Source: Trichosphaerium sp. ATCC 40318
Taxonomy: Eukaryota; Discosea; Flabellinia; Trichosidae
NCBI GenBank assembly: GCA_038496445.1
Contig: JALMLS010000577.1
Span: forward strand, 930,001 to 994,000
DNA length: 64,000 nucleotides
Direction of reading: 5' to 3'
Both the position numbers and the translations under genes were made by a program. Below are positions 11,501-22,900 of this stretch, piece by piece. Positions within the stretch are counted from its first letter, which is position 1. The number at the start of each line of letters is the position of its first letter. The notes beneath the pieces are model-generated. The model searched no databases. It saw nothing but the letters and a program-made list of their open reading frames with translations, and was not told the origin of the DNA.

Positions 11501-14500
11501 AAAATAGCCACAACAACAAAAGGTACGCTGAGGAAATGGACCATAAAATAAAGGCTTTTTCGGCTCACTTCTTTTTAGAGCTCAAGTCTTTCACTGCTGA
11601 CTACATGGAGTATTGTCAACCTGATGCTCTTGGTATCGTATCTATTTGTTTATCTAGAGCAAAAGGAATCCCAAAGATGGATACTCTAGGAAAAGCTGAT
11701 CCTTATGTGAAATTTTCTATTGGTAAACGAGACTATAAAACTAAAGTTGATAAAAATACTCTTACGCCTGTCTGGAATCAATCTTTCCAGTATGGTCTTG
11801 AAAGCGTACGTCAACATATTATACGAAACGCCTAAACCCATTGAGGTTATATTGACGGTGACTTAGGAAGAAGGAGACTTAGTGTTGACTGTTTACGATC
11901 ATGATACTGCCGGAAAAGATGACGTAATTGGCACTGTTACTTTCAAGAATGAAGATTTAATGAAAGGTAACGCTATTGAAGGATGGCAAACAATAACTGG
12001 AAAGAAGTGTAAGAAAGCAGAGCTTTACCTTACTTTGCGTACGTGACCCAATTTAACATCATCAACCCATATTAAATGTACTGTCTTGTAGAATTCCAAA
12101 AAGCAGCTGAGGCTAAGAACAAAAATACTTCTGGAGGAAGCGTTTCACAACTAATGGACCAAGCTCTCGAAGTCCATAATTTCCTAAAACTTAAGTATAA
12201 TGAGCAACAAGACATTATATCTGATCTCATGAAGAGGTAAACACAAAACATTCTTGCCATTTTTTTTTCTTCAAACTTTCTTAAAACTTTTAGCTTCGAT
12301 CACGGCATGACTATCTTGCAAACTGAATTCGGCGAACCTGATAAAGATGTACGTATAGTGTTTCCTTTATGCCTTGTTTATTGTACTAGGCACCTCTTAT
12401 GGACTTTAAAAAACGCATGGCTTTGTCTGTAGAAGTTGCTTCTAATGTTAGAGCTGCACTTCAAAAAGAAATTGTTGAGTACAGGAAGAACCTGGATGAT
12501 TCTATCAAGAAACTCGGCGATGCTTTTACTCCAGAGTACTTCGAATTTTGCAGACCTGGTTCAGTTGGTACACTAAGTGTAAAGGTTGTTGAAGCACGCA
12601 ACCTAGCTAAAAAGGTACCTACCTTATTTATTTCTCTGAACGACATGCATAAAAGGTTGTGTTATTGACATCTTTGTTTTACAGGACGTTCTCGGAAAAT
12701 CTGATCCTTACGTTGATGTTGATGTAGAAGGTTTAGTGGTAACCACAAAGGTCAAGAAGAATACGGTACGAAGCTAAAAAAGTGAAGAAAACAAACACAA
12801 AAAAACCCCTATAACTTTTTACTTACCTATATCTAGTTGAATCCACGCTGGGACGAAGAGTTCTTTATGGACGTTGTACGTATCATTTATTTTAAATACA
12901 AAGGCACACGCTAACATATTGAATAGCGCGACGAAAAGAGTGAAGTTGTTGTCAATGTATCTGATTGGGATGCTGTTGGTAAAGCAGATCTTATGGGTAC
13001 TTTCAAAGTTAATCTCGCTGATGTCATTGCCGATGCTGCTAAATATGATGATATCTGGATACCTCTCACAGGTAAAAAAGCCAAAGGAGATGTTCACATC
13101 AGGCACGTTTTTAACAAGTGTAAAATTTTCTCTTATTTTCTCCTAGGTTCAAGTACGGTAAAGTCGAAGAACCAGTGCCTGCAGCTCCAAAGGCTGATGC
13201 ATCTGCGCCTGCTATCGCCCAAGATGCAAGTGATAGTAAAGACGACGCCGAAGATTCAACAACCAGCCAAGATGCTAAACCAGACGATGTCGCGAAGGAT
13301 TCATCAGATGTTGGCGATATTGAACTTCCTCCAATAAAGGATGAAGGCGATGAAGGCGAAGATGCTCAAGAAAAAGTGGAAGATATCATTTTGCCAGACA
13401 CAAACGATTCCAAACAAGAAGAAACTGGCGATGATGCAGGTGATAAGCCCGAAGAAGGCGGTGAAGAAGGAGGCGAAGAAGGTGAAAAAGAAAACAAACC
13501 TGAAGAGCAATTAGAGCAAACAGACACAGCGCCTGCAGATGGCGATCCTGGATACAAAGACATTGATCTTAGCGGTGCTTCAACTGAAGATAAAGAAGGC
13601 ACTGAAGATGGTGAAGGAGGCGATACCGCTCCAACAGACGCCGACAAAAAGGAGGATGAAGATGCGCAACCTGATGCTGCTCCATCCGATGCAGATGCTG
13701 TACAAACTGATGCAACTGATACCGCCGATGCTGATGGAGATGCTGACGATACCAAGCCTTCCGACAATGATGCAAGTGATGTAGGTGATGCCAGTCAGAA
13801 GAAAGCAGATGCTGACGCTGATGACGATTCCTCATCAAAAGAGAAAAAGACAAAGGCACCAGGTCTGAAAGTAGCTCCTTCTGTTGCTCCTTCCGTACGT
13901 TTATGGATATCGATACTGCTTCTCACTCGTAACTATAGGAAACCAAAACGAGGAAGAAGTATCCAACTCCAAAATCTATGGACCAAGCTCTACGTTAGTG
14001 ACAAGTTGATCTTTTGTTAGTAACTTTTTTGTTTTAGAACAAGCGAATCAAGTCAAGATTTACTTCGATAAGCGTATAACAGAACTACAAGATGATGTAT
14101 CTAGGGCTATTAGTACACTTGATGTTACGTTCTCAAAGGATTATTATAAATATTGTAGACCGGATACAATAGGTGTTCTACATATCAAAGGTAACCACAA
14201 TCATAATTTTATTGGCTTTTGTTTTTCCTGGATTTTCATCAACTTTGGGTCACTGTGACTGACTCTTTCTCCTTTTAGTTGTTGAAGCTCAAGCACTTCC
14301 AAAGATGGATCTCATTGGACATACAGACGCCTTTGTTTCACTAAAATGTGAAGACTCGATAAAGAAGACAAAAACAATTGATAACAAACGTGATCCTGTT
14401 TGGAATGAACTATTCGCTTTTGAGCTTCGCCAAACTGGTAGCAACTTCACTTTCGAAGTTTGGGATGAAGACGCAGTCGTACGTTGCCCTTTTTTACAAC

Positions 14501-16608
14501 CAAACTTGTTGCTTCTTTTAAATGAAAAACTCACGTGCAAATCACGTGTTTGTTAGAACATTAAAGTAATGTTGTCATTTAGGGTAAAGATGAACTTTTT
14601 GGTCGTGTGGTTGTTCCTCTACAGGATTTTGTTCAAACTGGAAATGGAGATAAATGGTACCCTCATTATTTTTTTTTGTAATTTTTATTCCTTAGCTTTT
14701 TAAAACAGGTACGACATTACATTGCTTAAGAAGAAATCATCAAAGAAATCCCCAAAGCTTCATATTGTCTTTGATTACAATAAAATCGACAAAAAGAAGG
14801 TACACAGCTTGACAACTGATTTTGTGAACATACCTCTAACTGTTTGAAAAAACCAGGGCGCTGCTGCTGTTAGTCACCTCCATGACTTGCTGGAACAAAG
14901 TTCCACTGTCCGTAACTTCTATAGAGATACCTTGAAGGATCTACGAGAAGACATGACAAAGGTTTCCAAGACACTATCAGACTCTATCGGCGAAAGCTTG
15001 CCAATCGGTAAACTTTTCTCGAAGAAAATATCACTAAGTGTTGTTAGGTTCATTGTGCGTTAAGGTGCTCGATAAGGTTAACATACCGCCGTCCATAAGT
15101 GCATTTGTTGTCATTTCATTCGGACCTCAGAGATACAGGTGCCCAGAACATAACATGGCTGTATGGAACTACACAATGAAAAAATCAGACGTTGGTGAAA
15201 CACTTCTTATTGAAGTATTTGATGAATCAGCTGAGCATGTTACATTGATTGGTAAAACAACATTTGCAGCATCTTCTCTTGTGAAGGGTCAAGGTACTGG
15301 TAAGAAATGGTGGACGATTAAAGAATTAAACAGCAACGACGTCATGGTACTCGAAAAGAAAAAAGTTACTCATCGAAAATTAACAAAAGCTCTTAGATTC
15401 AAGTTGATATTTCATTCGATACTTACACAAAACAAAAAACTCTTCCTGCTGTCCCTGCCGAGGTACTGACTAAGTTTCTGAGAAGATCATTACTTAAACT
15501 TATGTAATAGGATGAAAGTTCTAAGTCTAAAAAGAAGAAGAGTGACGAACCAGAGGAAATTGATATCATCCCTGAAGACGAACCTGAAACAATTCTACCT
15601 CCTGATGCAACGAGCATTCTTTATCTAACTAAATGTGCTAAAGATGACTTACACGAGGCTGTGGAGGGATCAACAATAGTAAAGAACATGCTAGAGCATC
15701 AACTCAAATCACAAAAAGAATCTTTTGATTCTGAAAGAAAAGCAATGGAATCCACTCTTACAGCTGCTATTGAGAACTCCAAGAGTATCATAAGCCGTGC
15801 AAAGGGATTGGTAAGTTTTTTTTTTGTTACTTACAAAGAAACACGTGATTTTTTTAATTTCTCACGTGATTTTCTTTTCTTTAGCAAAAAGAGGTTAGTG
15901 TTATGGCTAGTCAAGCACCTTGTTCTTTGACTGTTGCTGTTGTTGGCGCCAGAGATTTAAAAACGGACTTTTTTGGTACGCAGTTTTTTTGCTATTTGCG
16001 AAGGATTTTTAGCTAACTGTACCTGACCGTTTATTTTTTCTCGTAGGTTCTGTTGATCCTTTCGTTCGTCTTACCCTCAACAATTCAAAATTCGAAACAA
16101 AGATGGTCAATGCAACGAAGAATCCTACCTGGAAGGAAGAGTTCAATTTTGTTGTTCCAAATCTTCACGCTGCAACTTCAACGCAATCACTTCATGTTGC
16201 CGCATGGGATCATAATATGCTACGCTCAGATGATTTTATTGGATCAACAAGCGTTATGCTTACCAAAGAGTACGTAGAAAACATCAAACCATGACGTATT
16301 TCCTTTGTTTCCTTCACAAAATTGTATTAATTTCGGCTTCTAACTTTCTATCTTTAAAGGTACCTCAACGGAGAGATGCATGAGTTTGAGGTGCGTAAAT
16401 GAAATGAGTTATTTGTAAGATTAAGCAGATGTCAGCTTACCCTTTGCTTTTTAGGTGGAGCTTTCCGGAAGAGATGGAGATGTTATGGATAAGAAAACCG
16501 GAAAGAAAGTTATACTCGGTTTTGTATTACTTAGAATGCGTTTTACCGACTCTGGTATGAAATACGCTTCTAAGCTTATGGGGAAACTTGTACAATCAAA
16601 AGTATAAA
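8526..16608 (+). CDS. Giant multi-C2-domain protein, right paralogue (complete)
   Basis: This is a complete gene for a protein of roughly 2,000 residues (my estimate) with eight C2-like domains: near 8540-9200, 9590-10290, 10830-11360, 11600-12030, 12555-13110, 14150-14800, 15050-15400 (degenerate, lacking the usual GKSDPY loop) and 15925-16560. Typical blocks are KMDTFGKSDPYARITV and KVVEARNLAKKDVLGKSDPY. Coiled-coil linkers (for example 10340-10615 and 15640-15810) and the recurring block EYFEFCRPGSVGTL join them. An Asp/Glu/Ala-rich tract fills 13160-13870. No signal peptide or membrane helix is seen, so a cytosolic, membrane-binding scaffold or tether is likely; that is inference. Domain order and linkers match the left paralogue domain for domain. 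Around thirty introns interrupt it. Two introns appear to use GC donors (10179 and 13102). The TAA at 16606-16608 is followed by an A-rich stretch. Confidence 0.88.
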
Positions 16609-16801
16609 AAAAAATAAAATCAACCAGAAATAATAATCCTTTTACAGCAGAGTAACAAGTAAAGTTGTCACCCTTAACTCACTATTATTATCTAGGCGTT
16701 TTACATAGGTTAACTTTTACAAGGAGGAATTTCTTTTACATACAAGTTACTATCTTTTTGTGTTTAGGTATTGTTCCGAAAACATTAGGCATATAACTGT
16801 G

Positions 16802-16878
16802 CTGGTCTATCGGTTCATCTACTTCGGTATATGTTGATTGTTCTGATCTTCTTTGACTTCCTTAGTTGGAGGTAACTT
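16802..16878 (+). repeat. Dispersed repeat, copy 1
   Basis: About 77 bp, beginning CTGGTCTATCGGTTCATC and ending AGTTGGAGGTAACTT, match the reverse complement of 44299-44385 with scattered mismatches and small gaps. Both copies are intergenic. They look like fragments of one interspersed element; the right-hand copy sits inside a segment with flanking direct repeats. Confidence 0.6.
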
Positions 16879-17177
16879 GTTTGGATTTTTCAGCACAATA
16901 CGCAATTGTGATAAAAATGCTTCATGGCTTTAGGCGATTATTTGAACATGATTAGCGGTTTATAAAAATGTGGGTTCTGTTCTTGTTAAGTTATATTTTA
17001 ACTTCTTGTCCAAGCTGTTGTAAGTGCTCTAGTAGTCAAAACAAGACTATCTTATTTTATTCTTTTTCGTGGAAATTTCGTTTGTTTTTTAGCCACAATA
17101 AATCACTATGTTCTTCCCTTTGATACAATTAGGTCATTCTCCTTGTTTGTTACTGAGATGCAAAGTAGATGTGCTCC

Positions 17178-17498
17178 AATACTTCCCAACATGGCAAAGT
17201 CGGTTTTATATACTTCGTAGACTACAAAATTCGTACCGAATTGCGTTAATACTTCGGATCAAAGCATTCAATTGTATCATATGCTGGGAAAAAATACTTC
17301 GTTGCTTGTCAACGAAGAGGCAGAGCTTCTTCTTCGTAATATCGGTGCTCTATCTGATGCAAAAACGCATTAGAAAGAGCCTACTATACTATGGGGCACG
17401 CTACGCTATCACCTCTTTTTGCAGAACATGGAAGAGGTGGAATTGTATTTAATAATACCAGCGCTATTGCAACTGTTCACGTTACACATTTGGTATGA
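17178..17498 (+). pseudogene. Possible decayed coding patch
   Basis: Protein-like stretches occur in alternating frames: NTSQHGKVGFIYFVDYKIR from 17178, then NTSLLVNEEAELLLRNIGA near 17290-17350 in another frame, then HATLSPLFAEHGRGGIVF near 17397-17450, with a stop at 17496-17498. I could not join them with believable splice sites. The last piece has a GGIVFNNTSA flavour that recalls beta-helix repeats, but the similarity is too short to assign a family. It could also be chance. Confidence 0.22.
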
Positions 17499-17783
17499 AA
17501 TACAACTGCTTGCGGTTCTATAATAAGAAGCTGTTACAATTAGAACTAGATGGCCTATTTAGATTGTTTCCTGTACCTTATTGCGTGAACCATTAAGAAG
17601 CGGGTGTTACTGTGTATAGTATTGTTTGATATGGAGCTGGTTCTAATAATGCTACTTGGTATACTTAGGTTACCTCCGATTGTCAAGTACACAAACAAGG
17701 GTAGCATGACAAATAACAGTATTTATTGTTGAATTCGTTCACAGTGCGTTCATATGTTTTACAGTTATAAGTATGAGAGCTTC

Positions 17784-17876
17784 AATAGATACAAACCAAG
17801 CAGAAATAGTGGGCTCAACAAAACCCAAACTTGCACATAACCATTTCGCTACATTTCCGCTTGGTTTGTATCTATT
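17784..17876. repeat. Intergenic inverted repeat (24-bp arms)
   Basis: Arms 17784-17807 and 17853-17876 are reverse complements with one mismatch (core TAGATACAAACCAAGC), separated by 45 bp. RNA from either strand would fold into a long hairpin. Confidence 0.85.
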
Positions 17877-19006
17877 GTACTTACATCTAATCCTTCCAAT
17901 TTTCGGTGTGTTTTATACTAGTAGCTTTGGTGAAGTTCTTACGATTGCGAGAAATCAAATCATTCATCGAGAGTCTAAAGGCAGTGAGTGAGGATGCGCA
18001 GAGTAAAGAAAACTAAGAAAAAGCAGAAATTACAAAGACAAAGTTTAGATGCTCATTGCTCAGTAGTAACAAAGACCAGAGTTAGATCAATGCCAAAAGT
18101 ACCTTAAAAGAGCGAACGAAAGGCATTTATGGGTGTCGGTGTATAAAATAAGAACAAGCTGTTTTGATGTTGAACATGCTTTTTCTATGAGTTTTTCAAA
18201 ACTATTGAACAACTTTTCATGCCATTTGTCCAACTTTTGTTTCATTCAGTGTTCTTCGTTTTGTTTCTTAGCCCTATATCAAGTCAATTACATACTTTGT
18301 TTTCGACCAACAACCCAACAACGAACCTTGAACTTTCTTCTTTTTTAGGACAAGCCAAAAAGCTCAATTGGAACAAAGCAGTAGATTCGCCTTCAAGTTC
18401 TTTGTACAAGCGTGCCCAGACATCATCTGTTTTCCCAACAAACCTCACCTCAACCTCCTGACTACTCCGTGTATACAATCATCTGGTTACTGTCTTTGAC
18501 AATACCCACGGATTCACTCTCGACTCACGTTCCTTCTCGTATTTTCACTAATGAAAACGACAAGAAATTTCTTTTTTGTTCTAATTTGGAACATTGTGAA
18601 CCGAAACGTTTGAGGTTATCTAGTCTATCTAGTTACGCACAATAGAAGGTTTTCAGAGATTTTATTATCAAAATTACGAAGAAATTGCGTTTTCTTCGAG
18701 ATGGTTCGTGATAATGCGTCAATAACTTGCAAATACGTTAAAAGGCAGTTTCAAAGGTGTTTTGGGCTCCTGAGCTCGAAACGATGACTTTTCGCTAGTA
18801 GAAACCCGAATAGTGTTGTACACGATAGAAAAGTACTAACAAGTAGTAGAAGTGTAGTTCTAGCCGTATCAACCAAAGCGGGCGAACGGAAATCAAAATA
18901 GGAAAAAACTCGGGAAGTTTCGTTCAAAAAACGGAAGTTTCGAGAGCTTTTTAGAACAATTCACTAAAACACTTTCTATCTATTTTCATAATCCGAACAA
19001 CAACAG

Positions 19007-19751
19007 ATGCACCTTCTCTCCATTGTCACTTGTTTACTTGCTATCGTTTGTATTGCACAAACAGCCGAAACTGTCGACGGGAAAAGAGCAGTTGAGCATG
19101 GACAACGTTTATCTACAAAAACATTCACATGTGATGCTTCTCTTAGTACCTTGAATAAAATCGGAAGCAGGTGGAAGCTTGGCAGCTACAAAGTAGTAAG
19201 GAACGTATACAAAGCGAAATGGACTTATCAAAAAACATATGGATCGAACACAAAGGTTACTAAGATAAATGTTCTTAGCAATAAGTTCCCTCAATCTGTA
19301 CGTCTTGCTACGGAACAAAGTTTTTAAGTTCACGCAACGCAGCAATTCTACCACAACTTCTTTCACAGAGAGGCTCTTTGTATTGCGAATCCTGTGTTGC
19401 AAAACTCCAATTTCTATTGCAACCAACCTTGTACTTACTGTAGTTTGTTTTTAGATGCAAGCGTATCACTCAAGTAGAACCAAACCAAGGAATTTTCTTC
19501 AATACAGAAACAACCAAGGAGACCTCAAAAGCTCTAGAATGCTAAATTTTATTCTGAATGGAGTCTTTGATGTTACAACTGATTACGATGACTACAATGT
19601 TGTTCGCACATGGAGAAAAAATCATGTTAAGAAAAACAAGTTCACTATTGACTTGAGCACCTACGGTTGTACTACATTCTATCCTCAAGGATTCACTCTG
19701 AATGTGAAGGCTTATAGAATATGTACACGCTGCAAAGCGAAAAGAAACTAG
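19007..19751 (+). CDS. Small secreted protein, unknown family
   Basis: Two exons, 19007-19297 and 19455-19751, are joined by an intron with a GTACGT donor and a TTTTAG acceptor, giving about 195 residues. The N-terminus MHLLSIVTCLLAIVCIAQT is a good signal peptide, with likely cleavage near TAET or shortly after. The mature part is basic, rich in Tyr and Lys, and has few cysteines, including a CTRC pair close to the C-terminus (ICTRCKAKRN). No family is recognised. The protein is probably exported, since no membrane anchor or ER-retention signal is seen. The second exon happens to start with ATG, but splicing to the first is in frame and adds the signal peptide, so I prefer the two-exon model. 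It ends 226 bp before the tail of the first receptor copy, which is convergent. Confidence 0.7.
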
Positions 19752-19797
19752 AGCTATACGTTATAGTAGAATACGTTTCATAGCAAAGCTAGAAACC

Positions 19798-19803
19798 AAT
19801 AAA
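19798..19803 (+). terminator. AATAAA poly(A) signal
   Basis: A canonical AATAAA hexamer lies 47 bp after the stop codon of the secreted-protein gene, followed by a T-rich stretch. This is a reasonable position for 3'-end formation. Confidence 0.45.
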
Positions 19804-19977
19804 TTTTCTTCGGTATCTCTCCTTAAAAGTACTTGTTGCCTGTTGGTCTGGAAAAGCTACTTGAGTTTGTGAGCACTGTTACTGTGGACTATGCCATACA
19901 AACTTTGGTTAGATCAAAGCTCTTTATTCATCTAGGACTACAATACTGCTTAATTTGCTACTAATCAATAGTTGAAA

Positions 19978-22900
19978 CTAATTTTTTTTAAACTCCTCGA
20001 GAAGTTCTTCCGCTTTGGCGAGCTTTTGTTTCAAATCGTTCATTTCTACTACCGATACCTTGTCGTTAGTCCCACCCGAGTTTCCAGATGAATGCTTTCG
20101 AGAATTAGAACTATACTTGGCACCTCTAAAACAAATTTTGGTTAGTCTATTGTAGTTGAATACTAATCTTATTTAACTTACTTTTCTGAGAGTTCTATAT
20201 CTGTATGTGAAAAGATCATCCATAGTTTTGGTATAAATATCACCATCAGAGTCACTAATGCGATGCACAAGTAAGTACAAGAAAATGACTTTCATGTACT
20301 GGTACAAAAAACAATTTTTTTCGAAACACCAAGGCAAGTAGCAAAGTGCTGGTGTTTTGAAATGAAACAATAAATTAAAAAAAGGTTGTCTATTATGTAC
20401 CTGTTGCACCAAACCAAATGCCAAGAGCTCCAACTATGGTCAACGTTTTATGAGAAGATCCAGTTGAGTCTATGGAGTATCCAAAAGCAAGAAGAAGAGT
20501 TGCCCATATCAGATTATTGTAAATAGCAGCTCCCATCCATCTTGATTCATTGTACAACGATGGTACTTTACGAACTGCAAATGCAAAATATGCACCAACA
20601 AGTAAAACAGCTCCCTTTGAAATAAATTAAACTTGAAACCTTTTGTAAACAGCTATTGCTTCGTACCTCGTATACAATGGTGAGGATCAAAAATACGCTT
20701 CCGTGTCTACTCTTGCATCGAGCAATCTTAAAGTCATCATTTTGAGGATCCACAATATATCCTACTCTGTTGGGAGATGTTGCAGACCATAAGATTAGTA
20801 TGGCCTCATTTAGGTTAATTCAAATAACACGTGCACAATTGTTCAAAAAAAAACCAGAAAAAAGAAGGATACAAGTTGGATTATTATCGCAACTCCAGTT
20901 AGTTGTATCAAGTCTCTTAATGAGATTGTGGTTATTACAACATTAGAAGTACTAAAGATTTGACGAATACGGTACGTCTTGGATATCATAGGCCTAGACA
21001 ACTGGTTAAATTGTTGAAAGCTGGTGTTGTTTGAACTTACGCCATAGCGAGAATAAGTCCGAGAAGTGGAAGCCAAATACGAAGTTCACATGATAGAGAA
21101 GAAAGAGGTGCGATCCTAACAATGTTGTTATTTATGATGCCACGTGCTTATTTTGGTCGTTTTTATTTCTTACCATGCCAACGCCCCACTGTATGATAGC
21201 GCTATACCAAGTAGAATCAATAGTAGGAATTCTCTTGTAGCCGCTCTAATCACTGCTGATGACCTTGAATATTTGCATTTAGCTACAAAGATAAAGGCTA
21301 ATATAGTACACACCAGTAGTATATGACGATGACTTCAATAACAAAAGTACAAACGATGCCAAGGCTAACAAGCACCAAAGTTATGATTGTTGTAATGTCT
21401 GACCAGTCACTCCATGCTCGGATATCACGTTGCTTTTCTGAAACGATGACATAAAGATGTCCATCGTTGTAGGACGGTCTTGCAAAGAAGGGAGCGTCAA
21501 TATGAGAGAATGTACCATTGGGTGTTGTGTTATTGTTCCAAGACATTAACTTGAATCTATCACCAATATTGTATCTTATACCATCAAGGGCATCAAGTTG
21601 AAGAGTACCAGCTATGTTGAATGAGTACGGACGAACACATTGATATCAGTACCAAACTCAGGGATTATTTGAGGTCCGAATGTGATGAAAGAGTCAAATG
21701 ACATTTTTACAATACTCTCATCAGTGAGTATCATGTTGGTATCAATCAATACGTCACCCTATTTTATTGTTAAAATATATTGCTTTGAAATATATTGTTA
21801 GCGTACCTCAACCACAAACGTTGCATTTTGCATTAGAATTGAGGAATTATTACCTCTCACTTTAACTTGATCTCCAACAGTAAACGTTGATCCATCACTG
21901 TTGACGATCCTTGAATTCACAGGTTGAAATTCAACCACGAAACCTCTATTTATTGATAGTTGCCCTAATAAGGTCAATATAACACTCGTAGACTCTAGTA
22001 CGCAGTACGCTTACCATAGTTTCGAATTACAAGATCAAGTACTTTCAGTTCACCAAGAACTAATGTGGCAACAGCTGAGTCTAAGATGACCAATTGAGGC
22101 GAGGAACGCAACATACTATCATTCGTCAACACACCCTAAATAAGTATAAGTCAAAATCTGAGGATATCATGTTGTCTTCGTACACTTATGACTCCTCCTG
22201 ATGAATACTTAAATGCATCTCTAACAATAACACTCCCTTCTTCCTGAATTCTTACATTTGTGTTGGATACTGTTATGTCATTAATCTCAACAATATCAGT
22301 AACATCCCAATCAGTAAATACAATGATTTTATCAAAAACGTTTCCTAAATACAATCTTAGACAAGGGTCAACAGAAATCTGAGTACCTATAGTTTCTGGC
22401 ATGAATCCATGAAGATCAGCAGGATCAGAATTAGAGAAAGTACTGTTTGTAACAATAGGTCTACCGGAATCGGCCAACACAGCTACAAGAGGTAAGTACA
22501 ATGTTTGTTGATATAAAAATCACATGATTTAAAACAGTCGTTACAGCTAATCGTTCACATACCATAATTGCTGTTAATATCGAATTTACAACTATCAAAA
22601 ACTGAATTACTTCCAGCATTAACAGCACCTCCCAATAAAGCGTGATTATTGACAAAAGAACAGTTGGTGTACGAAGTTCCAGAAGTATATGCAGCACCTC
22701 CTTTCTCGGCTGCTGTGTTTTCAAGAAACAAACAATCTTCAACAAAATATGATCCAAAAGAGTCACCAGAAATAGCACCTCCGTTACGTGTTGCTGTATT
22801 TCGAATAAATCTCGTATTCTTTACTCGATGCGTTACAGCGAACGCAAATGAAAAAAAAATAGCGCCACCAGAGTTTCTGGCTGAGTTCTCTTCAAAAAGA

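Larger units (their letters stand above)
16609..19006. other. Gene-poor region of 2.4 kb
   Basis: No convincing intact gene is visible. Several plus-strand open frames of 60-115 codons (17108-17452, 18133-18348, 18219-18461, 18412-18645) resemble no family I know and are mutually overlapping. The region holds a dispersed repeat copy, a coding-like decayed patch and a 24-bp inverted repeat, listed separately. The last few hundred bases should contain the promoter of the secreted-protein gene at 19007. Confidence 0.5.

Noticed and set aside
13366-13767. Ser/Ala-rich minus-strand open frame
   Set aside because: Same effect opposite the acidic tract of the right C2 gene; flanking exons and C2 domains are on plus.
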